In this document: positions 24,777-32,821 of the stretch, piece after piece
How positions within the stretch are numbered: position 1 is the stretch's first letter
Layout of the letters: every line of letters begins with the position of its first letter
Origin: Sphingomonadaceae bacterium PASS1
Lineage (GTDB): Bacteria; Pseudomonadota; Alphaproteobacteria; Sphingomonadales; Sphingomonadaceae
Length of the DNA stretch: 35,700 bases
Direction: 5' to 3'
Assembly (NCBI GenBank): GCA_002255985.1
Contig: NKIR01000018.1
Location: 1 to 35,700, forward strand
Made by a program: the position numbers and the translations under genes
Notes under the pieces: model-generated
Told to the model about the DNA's origin: nothing
The model's database searches: none
The model's input: the letters and a program-made list of their open reading frames with translations, nothing else

Positions 24777-25856
24777 GTGAATTTCGATTTTTCCGAAGAC
24801 CTAAAGTTATTTGCAGATGGATTGGCTAAGGGGCTTGCCGCGGCTTGTACGCTAGCTGATGTCCGGCAATGCGTCGTCGATGGACGGTTTCACGCACCAA
24901 GCTGGCAGTTTCTTGTCGATATGGGCGTGCCGGCCTTGGCTTTGCCAGAGAGCGATGGTGGGGCGCATTTGGGCATGCTGCCGTTGGCGTTGGCGGCGCA
25001 AGCGATCGGTCATGCACTCGTGCCGGTACCCTCGTTCTCCTCGCTCTACGCTTTTACTAATGCTTTAATGCTGGCGGACGCGGCAGAGGCTGCGCTTTGG
25101 CGACACCGCATTTCGGACGGAGCGGTTTTGGGTTGTGTCTGTTTATCTGTACCGCAAAGTTTGACTTTCGATGGAGGGTATATAAGCGGGACCTCCGCTC
25201 CCGTTCTTGATGGTGATTGCGCCGATTGCGCAATTGTGTTGGCGCGCGGGAAAAATCGAACATTTGTATCTGTTCTCGTGCCACTTTCGGATTCTGGCGT
25301 GCGGCGTGAGCGACTGGCATCGGTGGATCCCTCTCGCCCTCTGTCCCGCCTCCATTTTGATCGTGCGCCAGCCATTCTCATTGGAGATGAAGCTTTAATC
25401 GAACATACCCGCGACGCCGCTTCTGTGCTGCTTGCTTTCGAGCAAGTAGGGGCGGCGACCCGCGCGCTGGACATCACGCGCGACTATGTGTTGCAGCGCG
25501 AGACTTTCGGGCGCGTGGTCGGCAGCTATCAAGCCGTCAAACACCGCATGGCGGAAATGTGGTGTGCGATTGAGCTAGCCAAGGCGCATAGCCTATACGC
25601 TGCCTGGGCCCTTGATTCGCGTTCGCTCGACCTGCCGCTGGCGGCACGATCGGCAAATGCCGCAGCCAGCGAAGCTTTTCGCTTTGCTGCACGTGAATGC
25701 CTGCAATTGCATGGTGGTATAGGCTTCACGTTCGAAGGGAATCCGCAGCTCTTTTACCGGCGAAGTCGGCTCTATTCCTCGCTGCTGGGCTCTCCGTTCG
25801 ATGCTCGTGCCCAAATCGCCGCTCGGCTAATGGTCGGCGAACGTCCACTAAATTGA
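24777..25856 (+). CDS. Acyl-CoA dehydrogenase, probable non-catalytic partner subunit
   Basis: The 359-residue protein has the acyl-CoA dehydrogenase fold, starting at GTG 24777 with AGAGGGG 6 bases before it. The C-terminal domain shows LQRETFGRVVGSYQAVKH and CLQLHGGIGFTFEGNP. The expected glutamate positions and the middle-domain FAD motif are weak or missing. The neighbour downstream carries the recognisable catalytic Glu. Such pairs form alpha2beta2 dehydrogenases in cholesterol and bile-acid side-chain breakdown (FadE26-27, FadE28-29), where the active site is shared. The gap to the next gene is 13 bases. Confidence 0.85.
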   Translation: MNFDFSEDLKLFADGLAKGLAAACTLADVRQCVVDGRFHAPSWQFLVDMGVPALALPESDGGAHLGMLPLALAAQAIGHALVPVPSFSSLYAFTNALMLADAAEAALWRHRISDGAVLGCVCLSVPQSLTFDGGYISGTSAPVLDGDCADCAIVLARGKNRTFVSVLVPLSDSGVRRERLASVDPSRPLSRLHFDRAPAILIGDEALIEHTRDAASVLLAFEQVGAATRALDITRDYVLQRETFGRVVGSYQAVKHRMAEMWCAIELAKAHSLYAAWALDSRSLDLPLAARSANAAASEAFRFAARECLQLHGGIGFTFEGNPQLFYRRSRLYSSLLGSPFDARAQIAARLMVGERPLN

Positions 25857-25869
25857 AGAGGAACTGTCG

Positions 25870-27045
25870 TTGGATTTCAGTGATACCCCATCAGATGCGG
25901 CCTTCAGGAGCCGCGCGCGAGCTTGGTTAGAGGCGCATGCGCCCAAGCGTGGTGCAGGCCGAACCTTTAAAGACGATATGGACTTGTTGCGCGCAGCGCG
26001 CGGCTGGCAGGCGGCAAAGGCAGACGCGGGCTTCGCCGCGATTACGCTTCCCAAAAAGTATGGCGGTGGGGGCGGCACGGCCATCGAACAAGTTATCTAC
26101 CGACAGGAGGAGGCGCGCTTTGATACGCCGTTTGGCGTGTACGAAATCGGGCTTGGGATGTGCATCCCGACGCTGATTGAAATTGGCAGCGATGCCTTAA
26201 AAGAACGCTACGCGCGTCCCGCGATCTGCGGAAAGGAAATTTGGTGCCAGTTATTCTCAGAACCATCCGCCGGTTCCGACCTCGCTGCGTTGCGTACGCG
26301 CGCAGAGCTGGTCGATGGTAGCTGGCGCGTGAACGGCCAAAAGTTGTGGTCAACTGGTGCGCAATTCTCCGACTTTGGGCTGTTGCTGGCGCGAACCGAC
26401 CTGAATGCCCCAAAGCACGCTGGGTTAACAATGTTCATTATCGACATGAAGGCGGCAGGCGTTGAGGTTCGTCCCATCAAGCAAATGACCGGCGAAGCCG
26501 AATTTAACGAAGTCTTTTTTTCAGATGCCATCATTCCTGACGATCACCGCCTCACAGTTCCGGGCGGAGGATGGAAAGGTGCGATGACGACATTGATGTT
26601 CGAACGACTGAATGTTGGTGCTGATATCGGACTTATCGACACGCTTGGGCTGCTGGATTTGCTCGGTACAGATGCTTTTGCCGATGATTTAGCGCGTGAT
26701 TTGCTGGCGCGTTGGTATCTAAACGACCGAGGGTTGAAGCTGCTCGGCTACCGGGCTGTCACTGGCCTTGCAAAAGGGCAAATGCCGGGGCCGGAGCAAT
26801 CGATAACGAAGCTCTATCTTGGACGACAGGCACAGGAGATGGCCGATTTTGTGTTAGATCAACGGAGGGAGTACGGCGCCCTGACTGGCAAAGATCTAGG
26901 CGATTGGTCCGCCATTGAGCGCGCTTGGAGTTTCGGCGCAGCGATGCGCATTGCTGGAGGGACGGACGAGATACTGCGTAATATCATTGCCGAGCGGGTG
27001 CTTGGCCTGCCTTCCGAACCGCGAGCTGACAAGGGTGTCCGATGA
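25870..27045 (+). CDS. Acyl-CoA dehydrogenase, probable catalytic subunit
   Basis: This 391-residue flavoenzyme starts at TTG 25870 with AAGAGGA upstream. It has WCQLFSEPSAGSDLA (126-140), KLWSTGAQFSD, Glu245 in TLMFERLNVG at the isovaleryl-CoA-dehydrogenase-type catalytic position, and IAGGTDEILRNIIAERVLGLP at the end. The medium-chain-type catalytic glutamate site (YEGT) reads AGGT, so Glu245 must serve as base. It would introduce the 2,3 double bond together with the subunit upstream. Its 3' end lies six bases from that of the convergent crotonase gene. Confidence 0.9.
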   Translation: MDFSDTPSDAAFRSRARAWLEAHAPKRGAGRTFKDDMDLLRAARGWQAAKADAGFAAITLPKKYGGGGGTAIEQVIYRQEEARFDTPFGVYEIGLGMCIPTLIEIGSDALKERYARPAICGKEIWCQLFSEPSAGSDLAALRTRAELVDGSWRVNGQKLWSTGAQFSDFGLLLARTDLNAPKHAGLTMFIIDMKAAGVEVRPIKQMTGEAEFNEVFFSDAIIPDDHRLTVPGGGWKGAMTTLMFERLNVGADIGLIDTLGLLDLLGTDAFADDLARDLLARWYLNDRGLKLLGYRAVTGLAKGQMPGPEQSITKLYLGRQAQEMADFVLDQRREYGALTGKDLGDWSAIERAWSFGAAMRIAGGTDEILRNIIAERVLGLPSEPRADKGVR

Positions 27046-27050
27046 ACCGA

Positions 27051-28040
27051 TCAGTCCATCATAACATCGGCTTTCCAGGCGGGCCAGCCCAGTGTGCGAA
27101 CAATCGCGGCATCTACGAGTTCTGCGCTGGGCAGGATGCCCTGATCGATCAGCGCTTGACCAAGCGCACGCAGCTGTTGGCGCTCGCCGCCGGTAGCGCG
27201 CAGCTGCAGCTCTACCTCTTTCGCAACGCTAATCTTGGTCAAAGCGCGGTCGGCAAAGAAATGGCGCCGCAGAATATGCGACTGGCGCGAGGCGCGCAAT
27301 TGCTCAAACAATTCGGCTTCGCGCGCCAGTCCAGCCTCCAAACCTTCAACAACACCTGTCCGCGCAGCGTGGAGCGTTGCGTGTGGCGCTTCCCAATCGG
27401 TGTCAAGACCTGTCGCGAAACGATCAATCTGCGTCAGCGCAAGTTGCGTGGGTTCCGGCTGCATGAATCGCACGGGGCGTTTTTGCAGTGGGCTCGACAT
27501 GGCCATAGTGCTATCAAGATCGCCGATAGCATCGACAAATCCCATTGCCTGAGCGGTGGCCAGATCAATTGGGTTGGCACCAATCAGCAGATCGAGCGCG
27601 GCCGTCATGCCAACCAGCCGCGGCAAAAACTGGGTGCCGCCAAAGGTGGCGAGCAGACCCAGCTTCACTTCGGGCATTCCGAATATGGTTCCTGGCGCAG
27701 CAACACGGTAATCCGCGCAATAGGCAACCACCATACCGCCACCCAGAACCGAACCATGCATCACGGAAATCACCGGTTGTGGAGCCAGTCGGCACGCTTC
27801 TTCCAGCTCCAAAAGACCCGGCGTGCGGACCGGATAATCGAGTTCCGCGATATCGGCGCCGGAAAAAAAGGTTCGCCCTTTGCAGGCGATTATAATGGCG
27901 GCTGCATCGCTTCGCGCAGCCTTCGCAACAGCATCGATCAACGCTACGCGCACATGGTGCGCCATCGCATTGACCGGCGGATTATTGGTCTCGATCAGCG
28001 CGAATGCGCCGTGACGATTCAGAGTAACGGGGGCGTTCAT
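27051..28040 (-). CDS. Crotonase-fold enoyl-CoA hydratase/isomerase with FadB-type linker
   Basis: This 329-residue protein starts at ATG 28040. The N-terminal half is a crotonase domain with the FFSGADI oxyanion segment and GSVLGGGMVVAYCADYR, where the first catalytic Glu is replaced by Val. The second catalytic Glu is kept in MPEVKLGLLATFGG, which favours isomerase or specialised activity over plain hydratase. After residue 200, AREAELFEQLRASRQSHILRRHFFADR matches the linker that in FadB/FadJ-type multifunctional enzymes leads into the 3-hydroxyacyl-CoA dehydrogenase domain. That domain is absent, although the last 40 residues resemble the end of such enzymes. It may be an internally deleted FadB. 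It is convergent with the dehydrogenases and divergent from the SDR. Confidence 0.85.
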   Translation of the reverse strand: MNAPVTLNRHGAFALIETNNPPVNAMAHHVRVALIDAVAKAARSDAAAIIIACKGRTFFSGADIAELDYPVRTPGLLELEEACRLAPQPVISVMHGSVLGGGMVVAYCADYRVAAPGTIFGMPEVKLGLLATFGGTQFLPRLVGMTAALDLLIGANPIDLATAQAMGFVDAIGDLDSTMAMSSPLQKRPVRFMQPEPTQLALTQIDRFATGLDTDWEAPHATLHAARTGVVEGLEAGLAREAELFEQLRASRQSHILRRHFFADRALTKISVAKEVELQLRATGGERQQLRALGQALIDQGILPSAELVDAAIVRTLGWPAWKADVMMD

Positions 28041-28089
28041 GCCGCCTCTTTTGCATAGGCATTCCATAAAAAGGCAAGGAGAAATGAAA

Positions 28090-28995
28090 ATGAGTGAACA
28101 ACTACGCTATGACGGCCGCGTTGCAATAGTTACCGGAGCAGGTGGTGGGCTTGGCCGTGCACACGCCTTGTTGCTGGCATCGCGCGGCGCCAAGATACTT
28201 GTCAACGATCTCGGTTCGTCGGCCAAGGGTGACGGCGCCGACATGGGCCCGGCAGATCAGGTTGTTGCCGAAATCACGGCTGCCGGAGGTGATGCAGTTT
28301 CCAATACCGATTCCGTGGTCGACGGGGGGAAGATTGTCCAGGCGGCAATGGACGCCTTTGGCCGCATTGACATCCTGATCAACAATGCCGGATTCCTGCG
28401 CGACGTCGGCTTTCATAACATGACCGAGGCCGACTGGACCGACATTTATCAGGTTCATCTTTTTGGCGCGTTCAAGGTGACACACGCGGCATGGCCGATC
28501 CTACGTGAGTCCCGATACGGACGGATCATCAACACCTCATCCGCGGCCGGGATTTACGGAAATTTCGGACAGGTCAACTATTCCACGGCGAAGCTTGGCC
28601 TGCACGGTTTTACACAGGCGTTGGCGGTCGAAGGGCGGCCCCGCGGCATTCACGTCAACACTATAGCACCAGCGGCCGATTCCCGTTTGACGCGGACCGT
28701 GATGACCCCGGAGCAACTGAAAAATGTTCAGCCCGACCGGGTAAGTCCGCTCGCTGCCTGGTTGTGTCATGAAAGCTGCAACGAAACCGGCGGCTTGTTT
28801 GAAAGCGGCGGCGGCTGGAATGCCAAGCTGCAATGGGTGCGCACCAAAGGAACGCGCGTCGGCGCGGGTGAAGCGTTTGGGCCAGAGGCGGTGCGGGATG
28901 CCTGGGGCGCGATTACAGATTTCAGCGAGGCCAGCAATCCTGGCGATTTCGCCAGCAGCATGGCTCCGCTTACGGAAATCATGGGTAATGGTTGA
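28090..28995 (+). CDS. HSD17B4-type short-chain dehydrogenase, (3R)-hydroxyacyl-CoA dehydrogenase
   Basis: This 301-residue classical SDR has TGAGGGLGR at 15-23 for NAD binding, NNAG at 98-101, the catalytic Ser150/151 region, and Tyr164 and Lys168 in YSTAKLG. Overall it looks like the dehydrogenase half of peroxisomal multifunctional enzyme 2 (HSD17B4), which oxidises (3R)-hydroxy, 2-methyl-branched acyl-CoAs. The ATG at 28090 is chosen over 28084 because AAGGAG sits 8 rather than 2 bases before it. It is divergent from the crotonase-linker gene across 49 bases and overlaps the next gene by eight. No copy of the shared operator is seen here. Confidence 0.9.
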   Translation: MSEQLRYDGRVAIVTGAGGGLGRAHALLLASRGAKILVNDLGSSAKGDGADMGPADQVVAEITAAGGDAVSNTDSVVDGGKIVQAAMDAFGRIDILINNAGFLRDVGFHNMTEADWTDIYQVHLFGAFKVTHAAWPILRESRYGRIINTSSAAGIYGNFGQVNYSTAKLGLHGFTQALAVEGRPRGIHVNTIAPAADSRLTRTVMTPEQLKNVQPDRVSPLAAWLCHESCNETGGLFESGGGWNAKLQWVRTKGTRVGAGEAFGPEAVRDAWGAITDFSEASNPGDFASSMAPLTEIMGNG

Positions 28996-29767
28996 GCCGC
29001 AATCTGCAGGCGTTGGAATTGCAAGCGAAATCAGCGATGGCGTTGCCGTCATCCGGCTGACGTCGCCGGAAACGGCCAATGCGTTTGAACCAGGCGATAT
29101 GCTGCGGCTTGCAGCGGCGATCAAAACCGCTACTTGTGCTGAATCTGTTCGGGCGCTCATCCTTATAGGCAGCGGACGGCATTTTTGCGCGGGCGCATCG
29201 TTCAATGGCCTGGCGGGTGCGCAAAACATGGATGATCTTGCGCAAGCGGTGAGGGATGATGTTCGCGCCCTGCAAGCAGCCTTTGGTGCCTCGCCGGTTG
29301 TTACCATTGCCGCAGTTAACGGCATAGCTGCAGGCGCGGGCAGTGGTATCGCGCTGATGGCGGACCTCATGCTGGTGGCTTCCAGTTCCCGGCTGATGTT
29401 CCCGTTTGCGCAGATCGGACTTGTTCCTGACACCGGTCTTACTCACAGTTTGGCGCGCAGGATTGGGGAAGGAAGAGCGATGGGCCTCTTCATAACAGGT
29501 GGCGCCCTATCGGCCAAGCAATGTGTGGATCATGGCCTTGCGTTGGCCTGTCATGCCGACGATGAATTCTTCGAGGAATCGCTCAAATTGGCTGGCAAAT
29601 TGGCGAGTATGCCGAAAGGCACGCATGTGGCGATTCGAAAGTTGATTGCCCGCGCAGGATCAGGATCAAATAAAATAGCAATCGATGCCGAAGCCGAAGC
29701 TCAGTCGGTACGATTTTCTGTGGCTGAGACACAGCAGGCCATAAACGCTCTTGTTGAAAAGATTTAA
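28988..29767 (+). CDS. Enoyl-CoA hydratase/isomerase (PaaG-like crotonase)
   Basis: The 259-residue crotonase-fold protein starts at ATG 28988 inside the SDR gene's last codons. It has HFCAGASFNGL as the oxyanion segment and AAGAGSGIALMADL. In QIGLVPDTGLTHSL the catalytic Glu is replaced by Asp, as in PaaG-type isomerases. Such enzymes move double bonds in enoyl-CoAs, for example cis-3 to trans-2, which is needed when a chain already contains double bonds. A diene-containing substrate such as Adda would need this kind of step, but so would many others. It is translationally coupled to the SDR. Confidence 0.88.
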   Translation: MVEPQSAGVGIASEISDGVAVIRLTSPETANAFEPGDMLRLAAAIKTATCAESVRALILIGSGRHFCAGASFNGLAGAQNMDDLAQAVRDDVRALQAAFGASPVVTIAAVNGIAAGAGSGIALMADLMLVASSSRLMFPFAQIGLVPDTGLTHSLARRIGEGRAMGLFITGGALSAKQCVDHGLALACHADDEFFEESLKLAGKLASMPKGTHVAIRKLIARAGSGSNKIAIDAEAEAQSVRFSVAETQQAINALVEKI

Positions 29768-29784
29768 CGACTACACAGAAATTG

Positions 29785-29800
29785 ATTGACTAACCGGTCG
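29785..29800 (+). promoter_or_regulatory. Operator E: TetR-type site before TonB receptor 2
   Basis: The plus strand reads ATTGACTAACCGGTCG, 14 of 16 bases identical to operators A and D. It lies between the end of the SDR-crotonase operon and TonB receptor 2, 67 bases before the receptor ATG. Its position mirrors operator A before receptor 1. Confidence 0.68.
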
Positions 29801-29867
29801 GATGAATGTCACTTTGCGCACCCTAGGGGTTTTTTCAATCAGAGAGAAAAGAAACGAGGGAGTGAGC

Positions 29868-32039
29868 ATGAAAACTAGGTTAACGCTGACTTGTGCAACA
29901 TTGGCTATTGTTTGCGCGGGCTTTGCTCCGCAGATCGCATTTGCCCAATCTGAGGCGCCAGCCGCTGAAAAGAACGGTGAAGGTGAAATCATTGTAACAG
30001 CACGCCGGATCGCTGAATCGCTTCAGGACGTCCCAATCTCTCTTTCGGTCGTTGGCTCTGCGGAGGTCGAAGAGCGTAATAATACACGCGTTTCAGAACT
30101 TGTCGCGACCATTCCCAACGTTACCTTTACGTCAGGCGTTCTGCCAACCATAACCGTACGTGGGATCACCAGCCAGGCACGCGTGAATCCTGGGTTTGAC
30201 TCAGGTGTCGGGGTATATATCGACGGTGTTGTTCAGGGGAAACTCTTTGCCTTTGATCAACCGCTTTACGATATCGACAGGGTAGAATTCCTGCGCGGGC
30301 CTCAGGGTACCTTGTTTGGTAAAAACTCAGTCGCGGGCGCGATCAGCATGACCACGCGTAACCCCGAATTTGCGCCATCTGGTAAAGTTGATGTCGAATA
30401 TGGCAGCTTTGACAAGCGTGAACTCACTGCTTGGGCAACTACGCCGCTTAGCGATACGATCGCTGTCAGCGCTGGTGGTTTCATCACGAAGCGCGACGGC
30501 TATGTCACGAATAACTTCGATGGTCGAAAGGTCGCGAATGACGACGGCTGGGGGGCTCGCGCGAAAATCCTCTGGAAACCGACTGACAATATACAGTTTG
30601 TCGTTGCCGGGGATATCATGGAAGACGATATTCTCTCTTACAACTCGGAGATTGTCAGCGGCTATGGCGGACCCAGCGGCCGGTACCGGACAAATGTCAA
30701 TCTACCCACGCTTGCCTATCGCAAATTGAAGGGTATATCGCTAACTGCTGACATAGATACTAGCTTTGGCGCACGTATTTCATCGATTACCGCTTATCGC
30801 ACTGCCGTATCGCAACGGACCAACGATACTGACGCCGGTCCACTTCCAGTAGTGAATTCCGAGTCACAGTCGTCGCAAAAACAGTTTTCGCAAGAAATCC
30901 GATTGTCTGGTGGGATCGGTGACAGTTTGAATTACATCACGGGACTCTATTACTTCCGGCAGACCACCGACAATTTTTCGGCGAGTACATTTGGCGCAAT
31001 TCCTAATGTGCCGGGCTTTCTGCGGGGCCTTACTGGCAATACTTTCGGGTCAATTGATACGGACAGTATGGCGATATTTGGCAGTGTCGACTGGAAGGTG
31101 GCTGATCGTCTCACGCTCACGGCAGGCCTGCGCTATACAATTGATGACAAGGATCTTAGATATCAACAAATAGGCTTTCCGTTCATTGCTCCCTCGCTCC
31201 CGGTCCAGGCGGATGGCGTTCTTGCCAAGGATTTATCACCTACATTTAATATCCGGTTTGAAGCCAACGACGATCTGATGTTCTATGCTACCGCATCGCG
31301 CGGCTTCAAAAGCGGGGGGTGGAATGTTGACAATATTACTGATCCAGCGATCACAAAATTCAACCAACTTCGCTTTCTTGATGAGAGTATCTGGAATTAT
31401 GAAGGCGGCCTAAAGTCTCAGTTTCTGGATCGGAAGATAACCTTCAATCTATCAGCATTTTATCAAAAGTATTCAGATATCCAAACGCCGCAACTGACAC
31501 CAGTACTGGGTGGAGGCGGAGCAGTGGTGGCGATTGTCACCAACGCAGCGTCCGCCGATATCAAGGGTTTCGAAGCAGAACTCACTGCAAAACCTTTTGA
31601 TGTTTTGGCGCTAAACGGCTCACTCGGCTATACCAAGGCGACGTATTCTCGCTATCGCGATGGGGTGAATGACTTCAGCGGTAATCGCTTGCCGAACGCG
31701 CCTGATTGGACCGCCAATCTATCCGCAACCTTACGCGCTCCAGTTTCCGAAAGCTGGTCGATCGGTGCGCGCGGTGAACTTAGCTATGCTGCCGGCTTTT
31801 TTGGAGATCGTGAAAATACGGCAGTGCGCCGCACGCCGAGCTTTACCACCATCAACGTATCTGCGGGGATTTATGGCGAAAGCTTCGATCTGGAAGGGTT
31901 CGTGACCAACCTAACCGACTCAGAAGATGTAATCTTTCTTAGCGGCGGAGGTTTCCCCTTCGCGGGGGTCGGTTTCAATGATCTAGCGACTCGTCGTCTA
32001 GGCCGTACATTGGGAATTAGGCTTTCGGGCCGCTTCTGA
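29868..32039 (+). CDS. TonB-dependent outer-membrane receptor 2
   Basis: The 723-residue receptor starts at ATG 29868 after a GAGGGAG ribosome site. The signal peptide MKTRLTLTCATLAIVCAGFA continues to PQIAFA, with probable cleavage before Gln27. A TonB-box-like EIIVTARR follows at 40-47, then the plug with GFDSGVGVYIDGVVQGKL and FLRGPQGTLFGKNS, and a barrel ending in phenylalanine. It shares most of the plug and long barrel stretches with receptor 1 (for example SRGFKSGGWNVDN versus SRGYKSGGWNLDN), so the two are paralogues. They bracket the catabolic block and carry the same operator. There is no STN signalling domain. A clear terminator follows 10 bases after the stop. Confidence 0.93.
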   Translation: MKTRLTLTCATLAIVCAGFAPQIAFAQSEAPAAEKNGEGEIIVTARRIAESLQDVPISLSVVGSAEVEERNNTRVSELVATIPNVTFTSGVLPTITVRGITSQARVNPGFDSGVGVYIDGVVQGKLFAFDQPLYDIDRVEFLRGPQGTLFGKNSVAGAISMTTRNPEFAPSGKVDVEYGSFDKRELTAWATTPLSDTIAVSAGGFITKRDGYVTNNFDGRKVANDDGWGARAKILWKPTDNIQFVVAGDIMEDDILSYNSEIVSGYGGPSGRYRTNVNLPTLAYRKLKGISLTADIDTSFGARISSITAYRTAVSQRTNDTDAGPLPVVNSESQSSQKQFSQEIRLSGGIGDSLNYITGLYYFRQTTDNFSASTFGAIPNVPGFLRGLTGNTFGSIDTDSMAIFGSVDWKVADRLTLTAGLRYTIDDKDLRYQQIGFPFIAPSLPVQADGVLAKDLSPTFNIRFEANDDLMFYATASRGFKSGGWNVDNITDPAITKFNQLRFLDESIWNYEGGLKSQFLDRKITFNLSAFYQKYSDIQTPQLTPVLGGGGAVVAIVTNAASADIKGFEAELTAKPFDVLALNGSLGYTKATYSRYRDGVNDFSGNRLPNAPDWTANLSATLRAPVSESWSIGARGELSYAAGFFGDRENTAVRRTPSFTTINVSAGIYGESFDLEGFVTNLTDSEDVIFLSGGGFPFAGVGFNDLATRRLGRTLGIRLSGRF

Positions 32040-32049
32040 CTTTGAAATG

Positions 32050-32078
32050 AGGGCTGCGCCAAAGCAGCCCTATTTCTT
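32050..32078 (+). terminator. Rho-independent terminator after TonB receptor 2
   Basis: AGGGCTGC (32050-32057) and GCAGCCCT (32064-32071) form a perfect 8-bp stem with a six-base loop, followed by the T-rich ATTTCTT. It lies just downstream of the receptor stop codon and should end that transcript before TetR 2. Confidence 0.85.
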
Positions 32079-32119
32079 CGCCATTGATTGTTCTGCAAAG
32101 TTCTGCAAATAGTCTGAGT

Positions 32120-32143
32120 GGTCAGTCAGTGCATGTGCTGACC
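32120..32143. promoter_or_regulatory. Inverted repeat before TetR 2, possible autoregulatory site
   Basis: GGTCAG and CTGACC are perfect 6-bp inverted arms 12 bases apart, ending 56 bases before the TetR 2 start. It differs from the five shared operators. It may be bound by TetR 2 itself, but the arms are short and no promoter boxes stand out. Confidence 0.35.
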
Positions 32144-32199
32144 TCCGTTTTGGGTCTCGTGCCATTAAGGCATGTCCGGCGAACAGCGAGGGATTTTTT

Positions 32200-32784
32200 T
32201 TGGCGCGTACCCGGTCAGTAGACTATGAACAACGAAAAGCCGTGATCGTTGATACCGCGGCGGAGCTTATAGCACGCAGTGGTTTCAGCGGAGCCTCAGT
32301 TTCTGACTTGGCAAAATCATGCGGAATTTCTAAATCGCTAATCTATCATTATTATCCTGCGAAGGAAGATATTCTTTTTGCAGTGATGGCCTCGCATATA
32401 GATCAACTAATCGACGATGTTGAGCTTGTCCTGATAAAATCGCACCCGCCGATCGAGCGCCTGCGCTTGCTACTTCACGCATTCATGGATCATTATACTG
32501 GTGCTGCAAGTCGCCAAAAAGTGCTGCTGAATGAGTTGGCGCATCTGACCGACAGTGCCAGAGCCGATATCATCGGCAAGCAGCGTATGATAATAGATTC
32601 CGTCCAGCGCCTTGTAGTCGAACTCCGGCCCAATCTGGCCGCCGATCCGGCCAGAGCCAGGGGGCAGACGATGCTGCTCTTCGGGATGATCAATTGGACC
32701 CACACCTGGTTCGATCCCAAAGGGCAATTGTCGGCGCACGATTTGGCGGAAATGGCTTTCCAGACATTTATTGGCCATCGCTAA
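32200..32784 (+). CDS. TetR/AcrR-family regulator 2
   Basis: This 194-residue protein has the TetR DNA-binding domain at about residues 10-55, with AAELIARSGFSGASVSDLAKS and recognition region GISKSLIYHYYPAKEDILF. An all-helical ligand domain with a WTHTWFDPKGQLS segment near the end follows, seen in several beta-oxidation-linked TetR proteins. The start is TTG at 32200, preceded by GAGGGA and a run of eight T; no in-frame ATG lies nearby. It shares the YHY-PAKEDILFA stretch with TetR 1. It is the alternative candidate for binding the shared operator. Confidence 0.9.
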   Translation: MARTRSVDYEQRKAVIVDTAAELIARSGFSGASVSDLAKSCGISKSLIYHYYPAKEDILFAVMASHIDQLIDDVELVLIKSHPPIERLRLLLHAFMDHYTGAASRQKVLLNELAHLTDSARADIIGKQRMIIDSVQRLVVELRPNLAADPARARGQTMLLFGMINWTHTWFDPKGQLSAHDLAEMAFQTFIGHR

Positions 32785-32821
32785 GGCATCGCGCCGCACA
32801 ACCCGGCCTATAGATCGAAAT

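Noticed and set aside
27042-28058. Long plus-strand open frame of 338 codons opposite the crotonase-linker gene
   Set aside because: It mirrors a clear crotonase-fold gene on the minus strand and has a composition typical of antisense shadow frames, rich in Arg, His and Gln.
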